Shown in pieces: positions 1 to 6,093 of a DNA stretch of 6,164 bases. The notes beneath the pieces were generated by a model. It was not told where the DNA came from, did not search any database, and was given only the letters and a program-made list of their open reading frames with translations. Source of the DNA: Comamonas sp. lk (GTDB lineage: Bacteria; Pseudomonadota; Gammaproteobacteria; Burkholderiales; Burkholderiaceae_C). Both the position numbers and the translations under genes were made by a program. Numbering within the stretch: the stretch's first letter is position 1; every line of letters begins with the position of its first letter. Where the stretch lies: assembly GCA_945901215.1 (NCBI GenBank), contig CAMDKE010000174.1:1-6164 (forward strand), given 5' to 3'.

Positions 1-720
1 TGGGTTCTTTATCGGGTTGTATGCCGAGGGTGCTTTGGGCAGGCCCGCTAGCATGGCCGCTTCGGCAATGCTGATATTTTTTAATGGTTTGCCAAAGTAG
101 GTTTCGCAGGCCGCCGCAAAACCATAGGCCCGGTTACCCAGAAATATCTGATTCATGTAGATTTCCAGAATCTGGTCTTTGCTGAGGTTGTTTTCCAGCT
201 TTAGGGTCAGTAATACCTCGTAAATCTTCCGGGTAAAGGTCTTTTCAGTGGACAAGTAAACGTTTCGGGCCACTTGCATGGTGATGGTGGAGGCACCCTG
301 GCTCTTGGACCGTCCCACATTGGCCACAACCGCGCGCACCATGCCTACATAGTCGATTCCTCCATGCTGGAAAAACCGCGCGTCTTCAATTGCCAGGATC
401 GCGTTTTTCATCACCAGAGGAATCTCGGCTATGGGGGTAAGCGTGCGGTGCTCTTCTCCAAACTCGCCGATTAAATCCCCCTCGGCAGAAAAAATACGCA
501 AGGGCAGTTTGGGGTGGTAATCCTCCAGGTCCGAAATATCCGGCAGGTTGGGATAGGCCAGCGCCATGGCAATAGCCACCAATATCAGCACCGACGCCAC
601 GGCGGCAAGCCCCAAGCCGCCCAGGACCATCAAGATGTACACCATCCAACCCACTACCGAGCGGGAACCAGGGTTTTGGCTGGGCGTACCTTTTTCCGGT
701 TGGCTAGAGAGTGATGACAT
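1..720 (-). CDS. mrcA: Penicillin-binding protein 1A, N-terminal glycosyltransferase part (partial, runs off left edge)
   Basis: Bifunctional class A PBP that polymerises lipid II into glycan strands and cross-links them in the periplasm. The window holds the first 240 codons, from an ATG at 718-720 to the left edge, without a stop. Residues 1-24 are cytoplasmic, about 25-56 form one membrane anchor (WMVYILMVLGG onward), and the rest is a glycosyltransferase family 51 domain. Its motifs appear in order: EDARFFQHGGID at 112-123 with catalytic Glu112, GASTITMQVARN at 142-153, RKIYEVLLTLKLE at 164-176 with second Glu168, KDQILEIYMNQIFLG at 181-195, and AAMLAGLPKAPSAYNP at 221-236. The transpeptidase domain lies outside the window; the family is usually about 750-850 residues. 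The frame is closed upstream by a stop at 748-750 and this is the only ATG before the anchor, although no clear Shine-Dalgarno precedes it. It is divergent from pilM, as in many beta- and gammaproteobacteria (also called ponA). Confidence 0.95.
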   Translation of the reverse strand, partial: MSSLSSQPEKGTPSQNPGSRSVVGWMVYILMVLGGLGLAAVASVLILVAIAMALAYPNLPDISDLEDYHPKLPLRIFSAEGDLIGEFGEEHRTLTPIAEIPLVMKNAILAIEDARFFQHGGIDYVGMVRAVVANVGRSKSQGASTITMQVARNVYLSTEKTFTRKIYEVLLTLKLENNLSKDQILEIYMNQIFLGNRAYGFAAACETYFGKPLKNISIAEAAMLAGLPKAPSAYNPIKNP

Positions 721-953
721 AAAAAATGGTGGTGAAACCCAGGGCTTTCAAGCGCCGCGCAATGCGGGCGTCGTCACTGGGTGGAAACGTCGGCGGTCGC
801 GCGCGCCAGAGCTTGCAGGGCCCTATGGTATCCGACCCACAAACCTCTGAAACTTCGCTTGCGCTGAGCCTAAGGAGGAAAAACTACTGCTATTATTGCT
901 AATCGTTTTTGATTTAAATGGTATAAAAAACAAAGATGCCGGATTGCACTTAG
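721..953. other. Divergent mrcA / pilM intergenic region
   Basis: These 233 bases separate the two divergent start codons. The half nearest mrcA (721-870) is GC-rich and has an imperfect hairpin at 753-770. The half nearest pilM (about 880-935) is AT-rich and is the natural place for both promoters. A plus-strand extended -10 is clear. A minus-strand promoter for mrcA is not: AATAAT (complement of 890-895) has TTTAAA (complement of 913-918) upstream, but the spacing and -35 match are poor. I see no convincing protein gene or structured RNA here. Confidence 0.7.
919..927 (+). promoter_or_regulatory. Probable extended -10 promoter element of the pilMNOPQ operon
   Basis: The bases TGGTATAAA match the extended -10 pattern TGnTATAAT with one mismatch. 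A recognisable -35 at 16-18 bases is missing; TTGCTA at 896-901 is the best hexamer but gives a 20-base spacer. That is compatible with the extended -10 class, which tolerates a weak -35. Transcription would start near 933-935 and leave a leader of only about 20 bases before the pilM ATG. No operator could be identified. Confidence 0.5.
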
Positions 954-2027
954 ATGAACATTGCTTCAATTTTTAGACGCGGCTCGGATGACCTATTTGG
1001 CGTAGATGTCAGCGCGTCCGGGATCAAACTGGTGGGTTTGGGTGGTCAAAAGGAACGCTTGGTCCTGCAGTACTGCGCTATGGAAGCGTTGAGCGCCGGT
1101 TGCGTGATTGATGGGGCCATCGAACAGGTGGATGAAGCGGCTGCAACGCTGCAAAGACTGGTGAAGCGAACCGGCTCGAAAACCAAGAAAATCGCGCTTG
1201 CACTGCCCTCGTCATCGGTGATCACCAAGAAAATCGCCATACCCTCGGGCCTGACACCGCTTGAAATGGAAGAGCATGTTGAAGTCGAAGCCAAGCAGTA
1301 CATCCCTTTCCCGTTGGATGAGGTAAGTCTCGACTTTTTTGGCATGGGCGCTAGCCCCGATCGACAAGGGCAGGACGATGTCGTAATCGCCGCAGCGCGA
1401 CGCGAGCATGTCCAAAACCTGCAGGACTTTGCAGAGGCAGCGGGCATGGTTCCCGTGATCGTGGACATTAATTCCTACGCCTTGCGTCTGGCCCTTGGGC
1501 GGATCCTTGACGTGCAAGCCAAAGCAACGCCTGGAACGCTTTCTGTGCTCTACAAATTGGGCGCAAACAAAACATCGATACAGGTCTTGCGTGGTAAAGA
1601 CCTTGTCTATGAGCGCGACCAAACAGTAGGTGGGGCGCAGCTCACCAAAAAAATAGCCAGCCAATACGGACTTTCTGCTGCCGAGGCAGAGAGTAGAAAG
1701 TGCCTCGGTAATCTAGGGCACGGGTACGAAACCGCAGTCTTGGCGCCATTCGTAGAAACTTTGGTCCAGGAACTGTCGCGCGGGCTGCAACTATTCTTCA
1801 ACAGCACCCCCTACAACAAAGTCAATCAGGTATTTTTGACCGGTGGGGGAGCTCTGCTGGGTGGATTGGCCTCCGCAGTGGCCGCCGAAACGCAGGTGCC
1901 GTGCGCCATCGTCAATCCATTTCAAGGAATGGTGGTGGGCGCCGACCTCCAACGCAAGCAGGTCTTGCAGGACGCGCCGGCCTATCTTGGAGCTTGTGGA
2001 TTAGCGCTGCGGAGGTTCTTCAATTGA
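954..2027 (+). CDS. pilM: Type IV pilus assembly protein PilM (cytoplasmic actin-like protein)
   Basis: PilM is an actin/FtsA-fold protein that docks on the cytoplasmic tail of PilN and connects the alignment complex to the pilus motors. The 357 residues fit the family (about 350). Visible parts: phosphate-1 loop GVDVSASGIKLV at 16-27, the family segment EVEAKQYIPFPLDEVSLDF at 110-128, DINSYAL at 171-177, a phosphate-2-like loop YKLGANKTS at 200-208, VGGAQLTKKI at 225-234, and the adenosine-side motif TGGGALLGGL at 296-305. No signal peptide or membrane segment is seen. The usual Asp of the phosphate-2 loop (DIGA in relatives) is Lys201 here. The ATG at 954 is preceded by an in-frame TAG at 951-953 and puts the N-terminus where relatives begin, but the Shine-Dalgarno is weak (only GGA at 941-943). 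It is the first gene of the operon and overlaps pilN by 4 bases. Confidence 0.96.
   Translation: MNIASIFRRGSDDLFGVDVSASGIKLVGLGGQKERLVLQYCAMEALSAGCVIDGAIEQVDEAAATLQRLVKRTGSKTKKIALALPSSSVITKKIAIPSGLTPLEMEEHVEVEAKQYIPFPLDEVSLDFFGMGASPDRQGQDDVVIAAARREHVQNLQDFAEAAGMVPVIVDINSYALRLALGRILDVQAKATPGTLSVLYKLGANKTSIQVLRGKDLVYERDQTVGGAQLTKKIASQYGLSAAEAESRKCLGNLGHGYETAVLAPFVETLVQELSRGLQLFFNSTPYNKVNQVFLTGGGALLGGLASAVAAETQVPCAIVNPFQGMVVGADLQRKQVLQDAPAYLGACGLALRRFFN
2011..2015 (+). promoter_or_regulatory. Ribosome binding site that fixes the TTG start of pilN
   Basis: GGAGG lies inside the last codons of pilM, 8 bases before the TTG at 2024-2026. This is ideal spacing and supports the TTG over the in-frame ATG at 1901, which lies deep inside pilM. 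Confidence 0.85.
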
Positions 2028-2659
2028 TCTTCCTCAACCTCCTGCCCCACCGCGAGGCGGCCCGCGTCCGCAGGCGCCAGCAGTTCTACCAATTACTGGC
2101 GGCCTCGGCGGTGGTGGGCGCGCTGATTTCCGCTGCAATGTTGGGCTGGTTTTTCGCCGCGATTGACTCGCAAGGGCAAATCAATTTGTTTTTGGAGGGT
2201 GAGATCAAGGTCCTTGACCAGCAAAACCAGGAAGTAAAAGACTTGGAGGCCCAGATCCTGGCGCTTAAATTGCGCCAGCGTGCAGTGGAAGACTTGCAGT
2301 CCGATCGCAATGTGACGGTGCGCCTGATCAGCGAGCTGGCGCTGCAGTTGCCTAAGGGGATATTGCTAAGCGCCATGACCCAGTCCGGCACCGATCTATC
2401 GATCACTGGCGTTGCGCAGACAAATGAAAAAGTATCGGAATTTTTGGTGAATTTAGGTAAGGCTGGTGGGTGGTTTCTTAAGCCTGAGCTGGTGGAAATA
2501 AAGTCTGAATCGTATTCCTTACCGACCAAGGTGCAAATTCCGGTCGTTGACTTCAAGCTGCGCGCAGCAGTGGCGCGCAATCCATCGGCACAACTCCCCG
2601 ATTCAAACGCCACCGCTGCTGGTTCTGCCAGGCAGACCGCCGCCGCAGGCACGCCATAG
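2024..2659 (+). CDS. pilN: Type IV pilus inner-membrane assembly protein PilN (TTG start)
   Basis: PilN is a bitopic inner-membrane protein that binds PilM through its cytoplasmic N-terminus and pairs with PilO in the periplasm. With the TTG start it has 211 residues, close to the family norm of about 180-220. It begins (M)IFLNLLPHREAAR, the family's PilM-binding tail, usually INLLPHR or INLLPYR. One transmembrane helix follows at about 23-46, then a coiled coil at about 50-98 (heptad-like VLDQQNQEVKDLEAQ), a ferredoxin-like periplasmic domain to about 180, and an Ala/Ser/Pro-rich tail that is probably disordered. The frame is open upstream to an ATG at 1901, but those 41 codons overlap pilM and look nothing like PilN. 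The start overlaps the pilM stop in TTGA, which suggests translational coupling. The stop is followed by a 20-base gap before pilO. Confidence 0.94.
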   Translation: MIFLNLLPHREAARVRRRQQFYQLLAASAVVGALISAAMLGWFFAAIDSQGQINLFLEGEIKVLDQQNQEVKDLEAQILALKLRQRAVEDLQSDRNVTVRLISELALQLPKGILLSAMTQSGTDLSITGVAQTNEKVSEFLVNLGKAGGWFLKPELVEIKSESYSLPTKVQIPVVDFKLRAAVARNPSAQLPDSNATAAGSARQTAAAGTP

Positions 2660-2679
2660 ATTGCGATCAGAGCGCAGAT

Positions 2680-3348
2680 ATGCCGAAATTCCAGATTTCA
2701 AAAATCGATGTCCCTGCCTTTATTGAGCAGGTGACGAGCCAGTTTCGGGACCTTGATCCCAACGATCCATCGGTTTGGCCCGTGTTGCCGCGCAGCGCTT
2801 TGTGTGGCGCGGTGGTGTGCCTGGTTATCGCTGTCTTATGGTACTTCCAAGTCGACGGCTACGCCGAGGAACTGACGCAAGCCCAAGTGAAGGAAGAAAA
2901 ACTCAAAGCCGAGTTCAAAGCCAAGCTAACCAAGGCAGCGAACTTGGCTGTGCTGACAAAGCAACTTAAAGAGGTTCAAACCCAAGTCGGCGCCCTTGAG
3001 ACACAACTTCCCAGCAAAGGTGAAGCGGCGGAGCTCTTATCGGCAATAACCCGCGCGGGGGCCGCACGGAGTTTGAAGTTCGAGCTTTTTCGCCCCGGCC
3101 AGGTGGTGCTTAAACCCTACTATGCTGAGCTTCCCATCAGCATCAAAGCCATAGGGTCGTACCACGATTTCGGCAAATTTGCTTCAGATATCGCGTTGTT
3201 GTCTCGCATAGCAACCATCAGCAACATCAGCATAACGCCTAAGAGCGACAACCTGTTGCAGCTTGATGCCACGGTCAACACCTATCGCTACCTGGAGGCC
3301 GATGAGCGCGCCGCGCAGGCCAAGCAAGCGTCAGAGGGAATCAAGTGA
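2680..3348 (+). CDS. pilO: Type IV pilus inner-membrane assembly protein PilO
   Basis: PilO is the PilN partner in the inner-membrane alignment complex and contacts PilP. The 222 residues are typical. A cytoplasmic N-terminus of about 37 residues is followed by one transmembrane helix at about 38-56 (ALCGAVVCLVIAVLWYF), a Lys/Glu-rich coiled coil at about 60-110, and the periplasmic PilO domain. That domain carries family-typical stretches: QLPSKGEAAELLSAITRAG at 109-127, KFELFRPG at 133-140, YYAELPISIKAIGSYHDFG at 147-165, and ISNISITPK near 180-188. The ATG at 2680 gives the expected N-terminus, although the upstream Shine-Dalgarno is weak. This is the only pil junction here without a stop/start overlap upstream. 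Its own stop overlaps the pilP GTG in GTGA. Confidence 0.96.
   Translation: MPKFQISKIDVPAFIEQVTSQFRDLDPNDPSVWPVLPRSALCGAVVCLVIAVLWYFQVDGYAEELTQAQVKEEKLKAEFKAKLTKAANLAVLTKQLKEVQTQVGALETQLPSKGEAAELLSAITRAGAARSLKFELFRPGQVVLKPYYAELPISIKAIGSYHDFGKFASDIALLSRIATISNISITPKSDNLLQLDATVNTYRYLEADERAAQAKQASEGIK
3334..3337 (+). promoter_or_regulatory. Ribosome binding site for the GTG start of pilP
   Basis: GAGG within the end of pilO lies 7 bases before the GTG at 3345-3347. It supports the non-ATG start and the 4-base overlap. Confidence 0.7.
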
Positions 3349-3884
3349 AGCCTTCGTTTTTTTTGCTGGTGGCAGGGATTTTCACGGGCTGCTTGTCGGG
3401 CTGTGGTGACGCAAGCGACCAAGAATTGCAGCAATGGCTAAAAACCGAGCGTGCGGCGCCCAAGCCACCCGCAAAGCCCTTGCAAGCACCCTTGCCATTT
3501 ACGCCATTAGTTTACGAAGTCGCCCAACAGCAAGATCCGTTTGGAAAAACTGGCTTTGATCGCTATTTGGCGACCAATGTCCCATCCGCTAACCCGACCT
3601 TGGTGGCGCCAGAGCTGGCGCGCCGCAGGCAAGCCCTGGAAGCCTTTGCCCTGGAGTCCATCGCTTTGGTCGGCACCCTGTCCAAGGCAGGAAAACGTGT
3701 GGCGCTGGTGCGTGCAGAGGGCACTTTGCACCAAGTTTCGGTGGGCAATTACCTGGGAAAGAACTTCGGAAAGATCACCAAGGTAGACGACTCCGGCCTC
3801 GTATTGCGCGAGATTGCACAGGACGTGACAGGTGAATGGGTGGTGCGAATCACCAGTCTAAAAATGCAGGAGACGTCTAAGTGA
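3345..3884 (+). CDS. pilP: Type IV pilus assembly lipoprotein PilP (GTG start)
   Basis: PilP is an inner-membrane-anchored lipoprotein that bridges the PilN/PilO dimer to the PilQ secretin. The 179 residues match the family (about 170-180). A short hydrophobic signal ends in the lipobox LSGC, with the lipidated Cys at residue 20; an earlier Cys16 has a poorer context (FTGC). A Pro/Ala-rich linker follows (about 37-55), then the conserved DPFG at 64-67, LEAFALESIALVGTL at 98-112, and the beta-sandwich core with GNYLGKNFGKI at 134-144 and GEWVVRITSLKM at 163-174. Residue +2 after the lipidated Cys is Gly and +3 is Asp, so sorting by the +2 rule is unclear; the inner-membrane location rests on the family. 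The GTG start overlaps the pilO stop, and its own stop overlaps pilQ in the same way. Confidence 0.95.
   Translation: MKPSFFLLVAGIFTGCLSGCGDASDQELQQWLKTERAAPKPPAKPLQAPLPFTPLVYEVAQQQDPFGKTGFDRYLATNVPSANPTLVAPELARRRQALEAFALESIALVGTLSKAGKRVALVRAEGTLHQVSVGNYLGKNFGKITKVDDSGLVLREIAQDVTGEWVVRITSLKMQETSK
3868..3872 (+). promoter_or_regulatory. Ribosome binding site for the GTG start of pilQ
   Basis: AGGAG inside the last codons of pilP lies 8 bases before the GTG at 3881-3883. The spacing and the signal peptide that follows together fix this start. Confidence 0.8.
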
Positions 3885-6070
3885 ACTCACAAAAATCAAC
3901 GTGGCGGCATTACCGCCAAACCCTTTTTGGGGTCGCTGTGGGCGCTTTAAGTCTTTTCGCGCACGCGGAAAACTCCATTCTTTCCGTGACCGGGTCCATG
4001 CAGGGCGCCTCCGAAATGGTACGTATTGAATTTTCCCAAAAGTTGACTGCGCTACCCACCGCTTTTTCCACCCAAAATCCAGCCCGCCTGGCGCTTGACT
4101 TTGCGGCCACCGCCAGCGCCGTAGGCTTGTCCCGTGTGGACATCAACCAGGGCAATCTGCAGTCAGCGATTGTTGCTGCGACCGACGAGCGCACGCGCGT
4201 CATCCTCAACCTTGGCAGACCCGCGGCCTACAGCATGCAGTTAGCGGGGAACTCTTTGTTGGTGTCTCTGTCGTCCGCGCAGGTGGCGCCAGTGACCTTG
4301 GCTGATACGCCCTCTTTCGCGGCGGCGGATGCCAAAACCGGCCAACCGCCCTCGCCTCGCAATGGCGAGCCGCTGTCCAACATCGAGTTCCGTCGGGGAG
4401 ACGATGGTGCGGGGCGGATTATTGTGTCGCTGCCCAACAACAAGGTGTCAGCGGATATTCGCCAGTCGGGCAGTACATTGGTCGTGGAGCTGGGCAACAC
4501 CCGCTTGCCCGAGCGTTTGCGCCGCCGTCTGGACGTCAATGATTTTGCAACCCCCGTAAAGACCGTCACCACCACGGAGGCAGCCGGGCGCGTGCGCCTG
4601 GTGATCGCCCCGCAGGGTGATTGGGAGCATTCCGCATACCAGACTGAAACCCAGTTGGTCATCGACATCAAGGCAGCCAAAGTTGACGCCCGAAAGCTCA
4701 CGCCCGGCACGGGCTACAACGGCCAAAAACTGTCGCTCAATTTCCAAAGCATCGACGTACGTCAGGTGCTGCAGGTGATTGCGGACTTCACCAATTTCAA
4801 TGTGGTCACGTCCGACTCGGTCTCGGGTGCAGTAACACTGCGCTTGCAAGACGTGCCCTGGGACCAAGCCTTGGACATTATTTTGCAAACCAAGGGGCTG
4901 GCGGTTCGCAAAAACGGCAGCGTGCTGTGGGTGGCACCCAAGGAAGAGGTGGCGGCCAAAGAAAAACTGGAATTTGAGTCGCAGGTCTCCGCAGAAAACT
5001 TGGAGCCCTTGCGCACCCAGTCGTTTCAGTTGAATTACGCAAAGGCTGTTGACGTGGTTACCCAACTCAATGGCGCGGGTGGCGGCAGTTCGGGCGCTGC
5101 AGGCACCGCTGGGGCAGCGCCTGCCGGTGGCGGCACCCGCATCTTGAGCCCCCGTGGCAGCGTGATGGCCGAGCCCAGAACCAATCAGATCTTTGTGACT
5201 GACATTGCGTCCCGACTGGACCGGGTGCAACAACTCATCGCCAAAGTGGACGTGTCGGTGCGCCAGATACTGATTGAGGCGCGCATTGTGGAGGCGTCGG
5301 ATACCTTTGGGAAATCATTGGGCGTCAAGCTCGGCGGCGCCGATTTGCGTGCGTCCAGAGGCGGCGACGGAGGCTACCAGGTCAGCGGTGAAAACCGGCT
5401 TGCGGTGGGAACCAGCTATTCCAATGCGGTGGGCTCCTCTGGCCTTGGCGGCATCACGACCGCTGCCGCCGGAAATTTTGTCAATTTGCCCGCAGTGGGG
5501 CAAAACGGCTATGACCCCGCCTCGTTTGCCTTGACCTTGTTTAGCGCCGCTTCTAACCGATTGATGGCCTTGGAGATATCGGCTTTGGAAGCCGATGGCA
5601 AAGGCAAGGTCGTGTCCAGCCCGCGCGTAATTACAGCCGACCAGGTCAAGGCCTTGATCGAACAAGGAACCGAACTGCCCTACCAGGTTGCAACCAGCAG
5701 CGGTGCCACCTCCATTGCTTTTCGCAAAGCGGTGCTCAAGCTCGAGGTCACGCCCCAAATAACCCCTGATGGCAGCGTGAGCCTGGAGCTGGACTTGACC
5801 AAAGACAGCGTGGGTCAGTCCACCGCAGCGGGCTTTGCCATCAATACCAAACACATCAAAACCCAGGTGCTGGTCGAGAACGGCGGCACCGTGGTCATTG
5901 GTGGAATTTTTGAAGTCAACGAGACCGAGACCGAGACCAAAGTGCCATTTTTTGGCGACTTGCCGGTCTTAGGGGTCTTATTCAAGTCCAAGTCGCGCAG
6001 TTCAAACAAACAAGAAATGTTGGTGTTCATCACCCCGAAGGTGGTGGCTGAGCGGGCGGTGGTGCGCTAG
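3881..6070 (+). CDS. pilQ: Type IV pilus secretin PilQ (outer-membrane pore)
   Basis: PilQ forms the multimeric outer-membrane gated channel for the pilus. The 729 residues are intact and normal in length. The signal peptide is residues 1-29, with likely cleavage after AHA. Two AMIN domains that bind peptidoglycan lie at about 31-130 and 165-265. The N0 (STN-like) domain is at about 281-355 (LSLNFQSIDVRQVLQVIADF onward). An N1/secretin_N domain lies at about 378-465 and is split by a Gly/Ala/Ser-rich loop at 398-418. The secretin core runs from about 466 to 722, with VSSPRVITADQ at 578-588, INTKHIKTQVLVENGGTVVI at 654-673 and the signature region VPFFGDLPVLGVLF at 688-701 ending in EMLVFITPKVV. 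No Neisseria-type basic repeats are seen between the AMIN domains. The GTG start overlaps pilP. The hexamer repeat coding ETETET (681-686) lies just before the signature. Confidence 0.97.
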   Translation: MNSQKSTWRHYRQTLFGVAVGALSLFAHAENSILSVTGSMQGASEMVRIEFSQKLTALPTAFSTQNPARLALDFAATASAVGLSRVDINQGNLQSAIVAATDERTRVILNLGRPAAYSMQLAGNSLLVSLSSAQVAPVTLADTPSFAAADAKTGQPPSPRNGEPLSNIEFRRGDDGAGRIIVSLPNNKVSADIRQSGSTLVVELGNTRLPERLRRRLDVNDFATPVKTVTTTEAAGRVRLVIAPQGDWEHSAYQTETQLVIDIKAAKVDARKLTPGTGYNGQKLSLNFQSIDVRQVLQVIADFTNFNVVTSDSVSGAVTLRLQDVPWDQALDIILQTKGLAVRKNGSVLWVAPKEEVAAKEKLEFESQVSAENLEPLRTQSFQLNYAKAVDVVTQLNGAGGGSSGAAGTAGAAPAGGGTRILSPRGSVMAEPRTNQIFVTDIASRLDRVQQLIAKVDVSVRQILIEARIVEASDTFGKSLGVKLGGADLRASRGGDGGYQVSGENRLAVGTSYSNAVGSSGLGGITTAAAGNFVNLPAVGQNGYDPASFALTLFSAASNRLMALEISALEADGKGKVVSSPRVITADQVKALIEQGTELPYQVATSSGATSIAFRKAVLKLEVTPQITPDGSVSLELDLTKDSVGQSTAAGFAINTKHIKTQVLVENGGTVVIGGIFEVNETETETKVPFFGDLPVLGVLFKSKSRSSNKQEMLVFITPKVVAERAVVR
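5921..5938 (+). repeat. Three tandem copies of GAGACC inside pilQ
   Basis: The hexamer GAGACC occurs three times without interruption and encodes Glu-Thr-Glu-Thr-Glu-Thr (residues 681-686) in the loop before the secretin signature. A change in copy number would add or remove two residues without shifting the frame. The loop length looks similar to that in other PilQ proteins, so it may not be an expansion. Confidence 0.8.
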
Positions 6071-6083
6071 GGCACGTGCTTAC

Positions 6084-6089
6084 AGGGGG
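6084..6089 (+). promoter_or_regulatory. Ribosome binding site of the gene after pilQ
   Basis: AGGGGG lies 4 bases before the ATG at 6094 and 7 bases before the second ATG at 6097. The spacing slightly favours the second ATG. Confidence 0.6.
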
Positions 6090-6093
6090 AAAA

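Noticed and set aside
798..806. Alternating CG run as possible Z-DNA or a binding site
   Set aside because: A 9-base run is common in GC-rich genomes and has no partner repeat nearby.
274..850. Plus-strand ORFs and a minus-strand 87-codon ORF opposite or within mrcA and its upstream region
   Set aside because: The minus-strand frame that ends at the window edge encodes a full GT51 motif series. The others have low-complexity or nonsense products and lack ribosome binding sites.
1212..1664. Minus-strand ORFs (up to 150 codons) opposite pilM
   Set aside because: The pilM frame is unambiguous, and the antisense products are not like any family I recognise; they are expected in GC-rich coding DNA.
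2086..2652. 188-codon minus-strand ORF opposite pilN
   Set aside because: It is long only because of the codon pattern of pilN on the other strand. Its Ser/Thr/Ala-rich product has no recognisable domain.
4448..5233. 261-codon minus-strand ORF opposite pilQ
   Set aside because: It is antisense to the conserved AMIN, N0 and N1 regions of PilQ; its product is His/Gly/Gln-rich without domains, so it is a shadow.
6071..6093. Possible terminator between pilQ and the next gene
   Set aside because: The 23 bases contain no GC stem followed by a T-tract; they hold only a ribosome binding site for the next gene.
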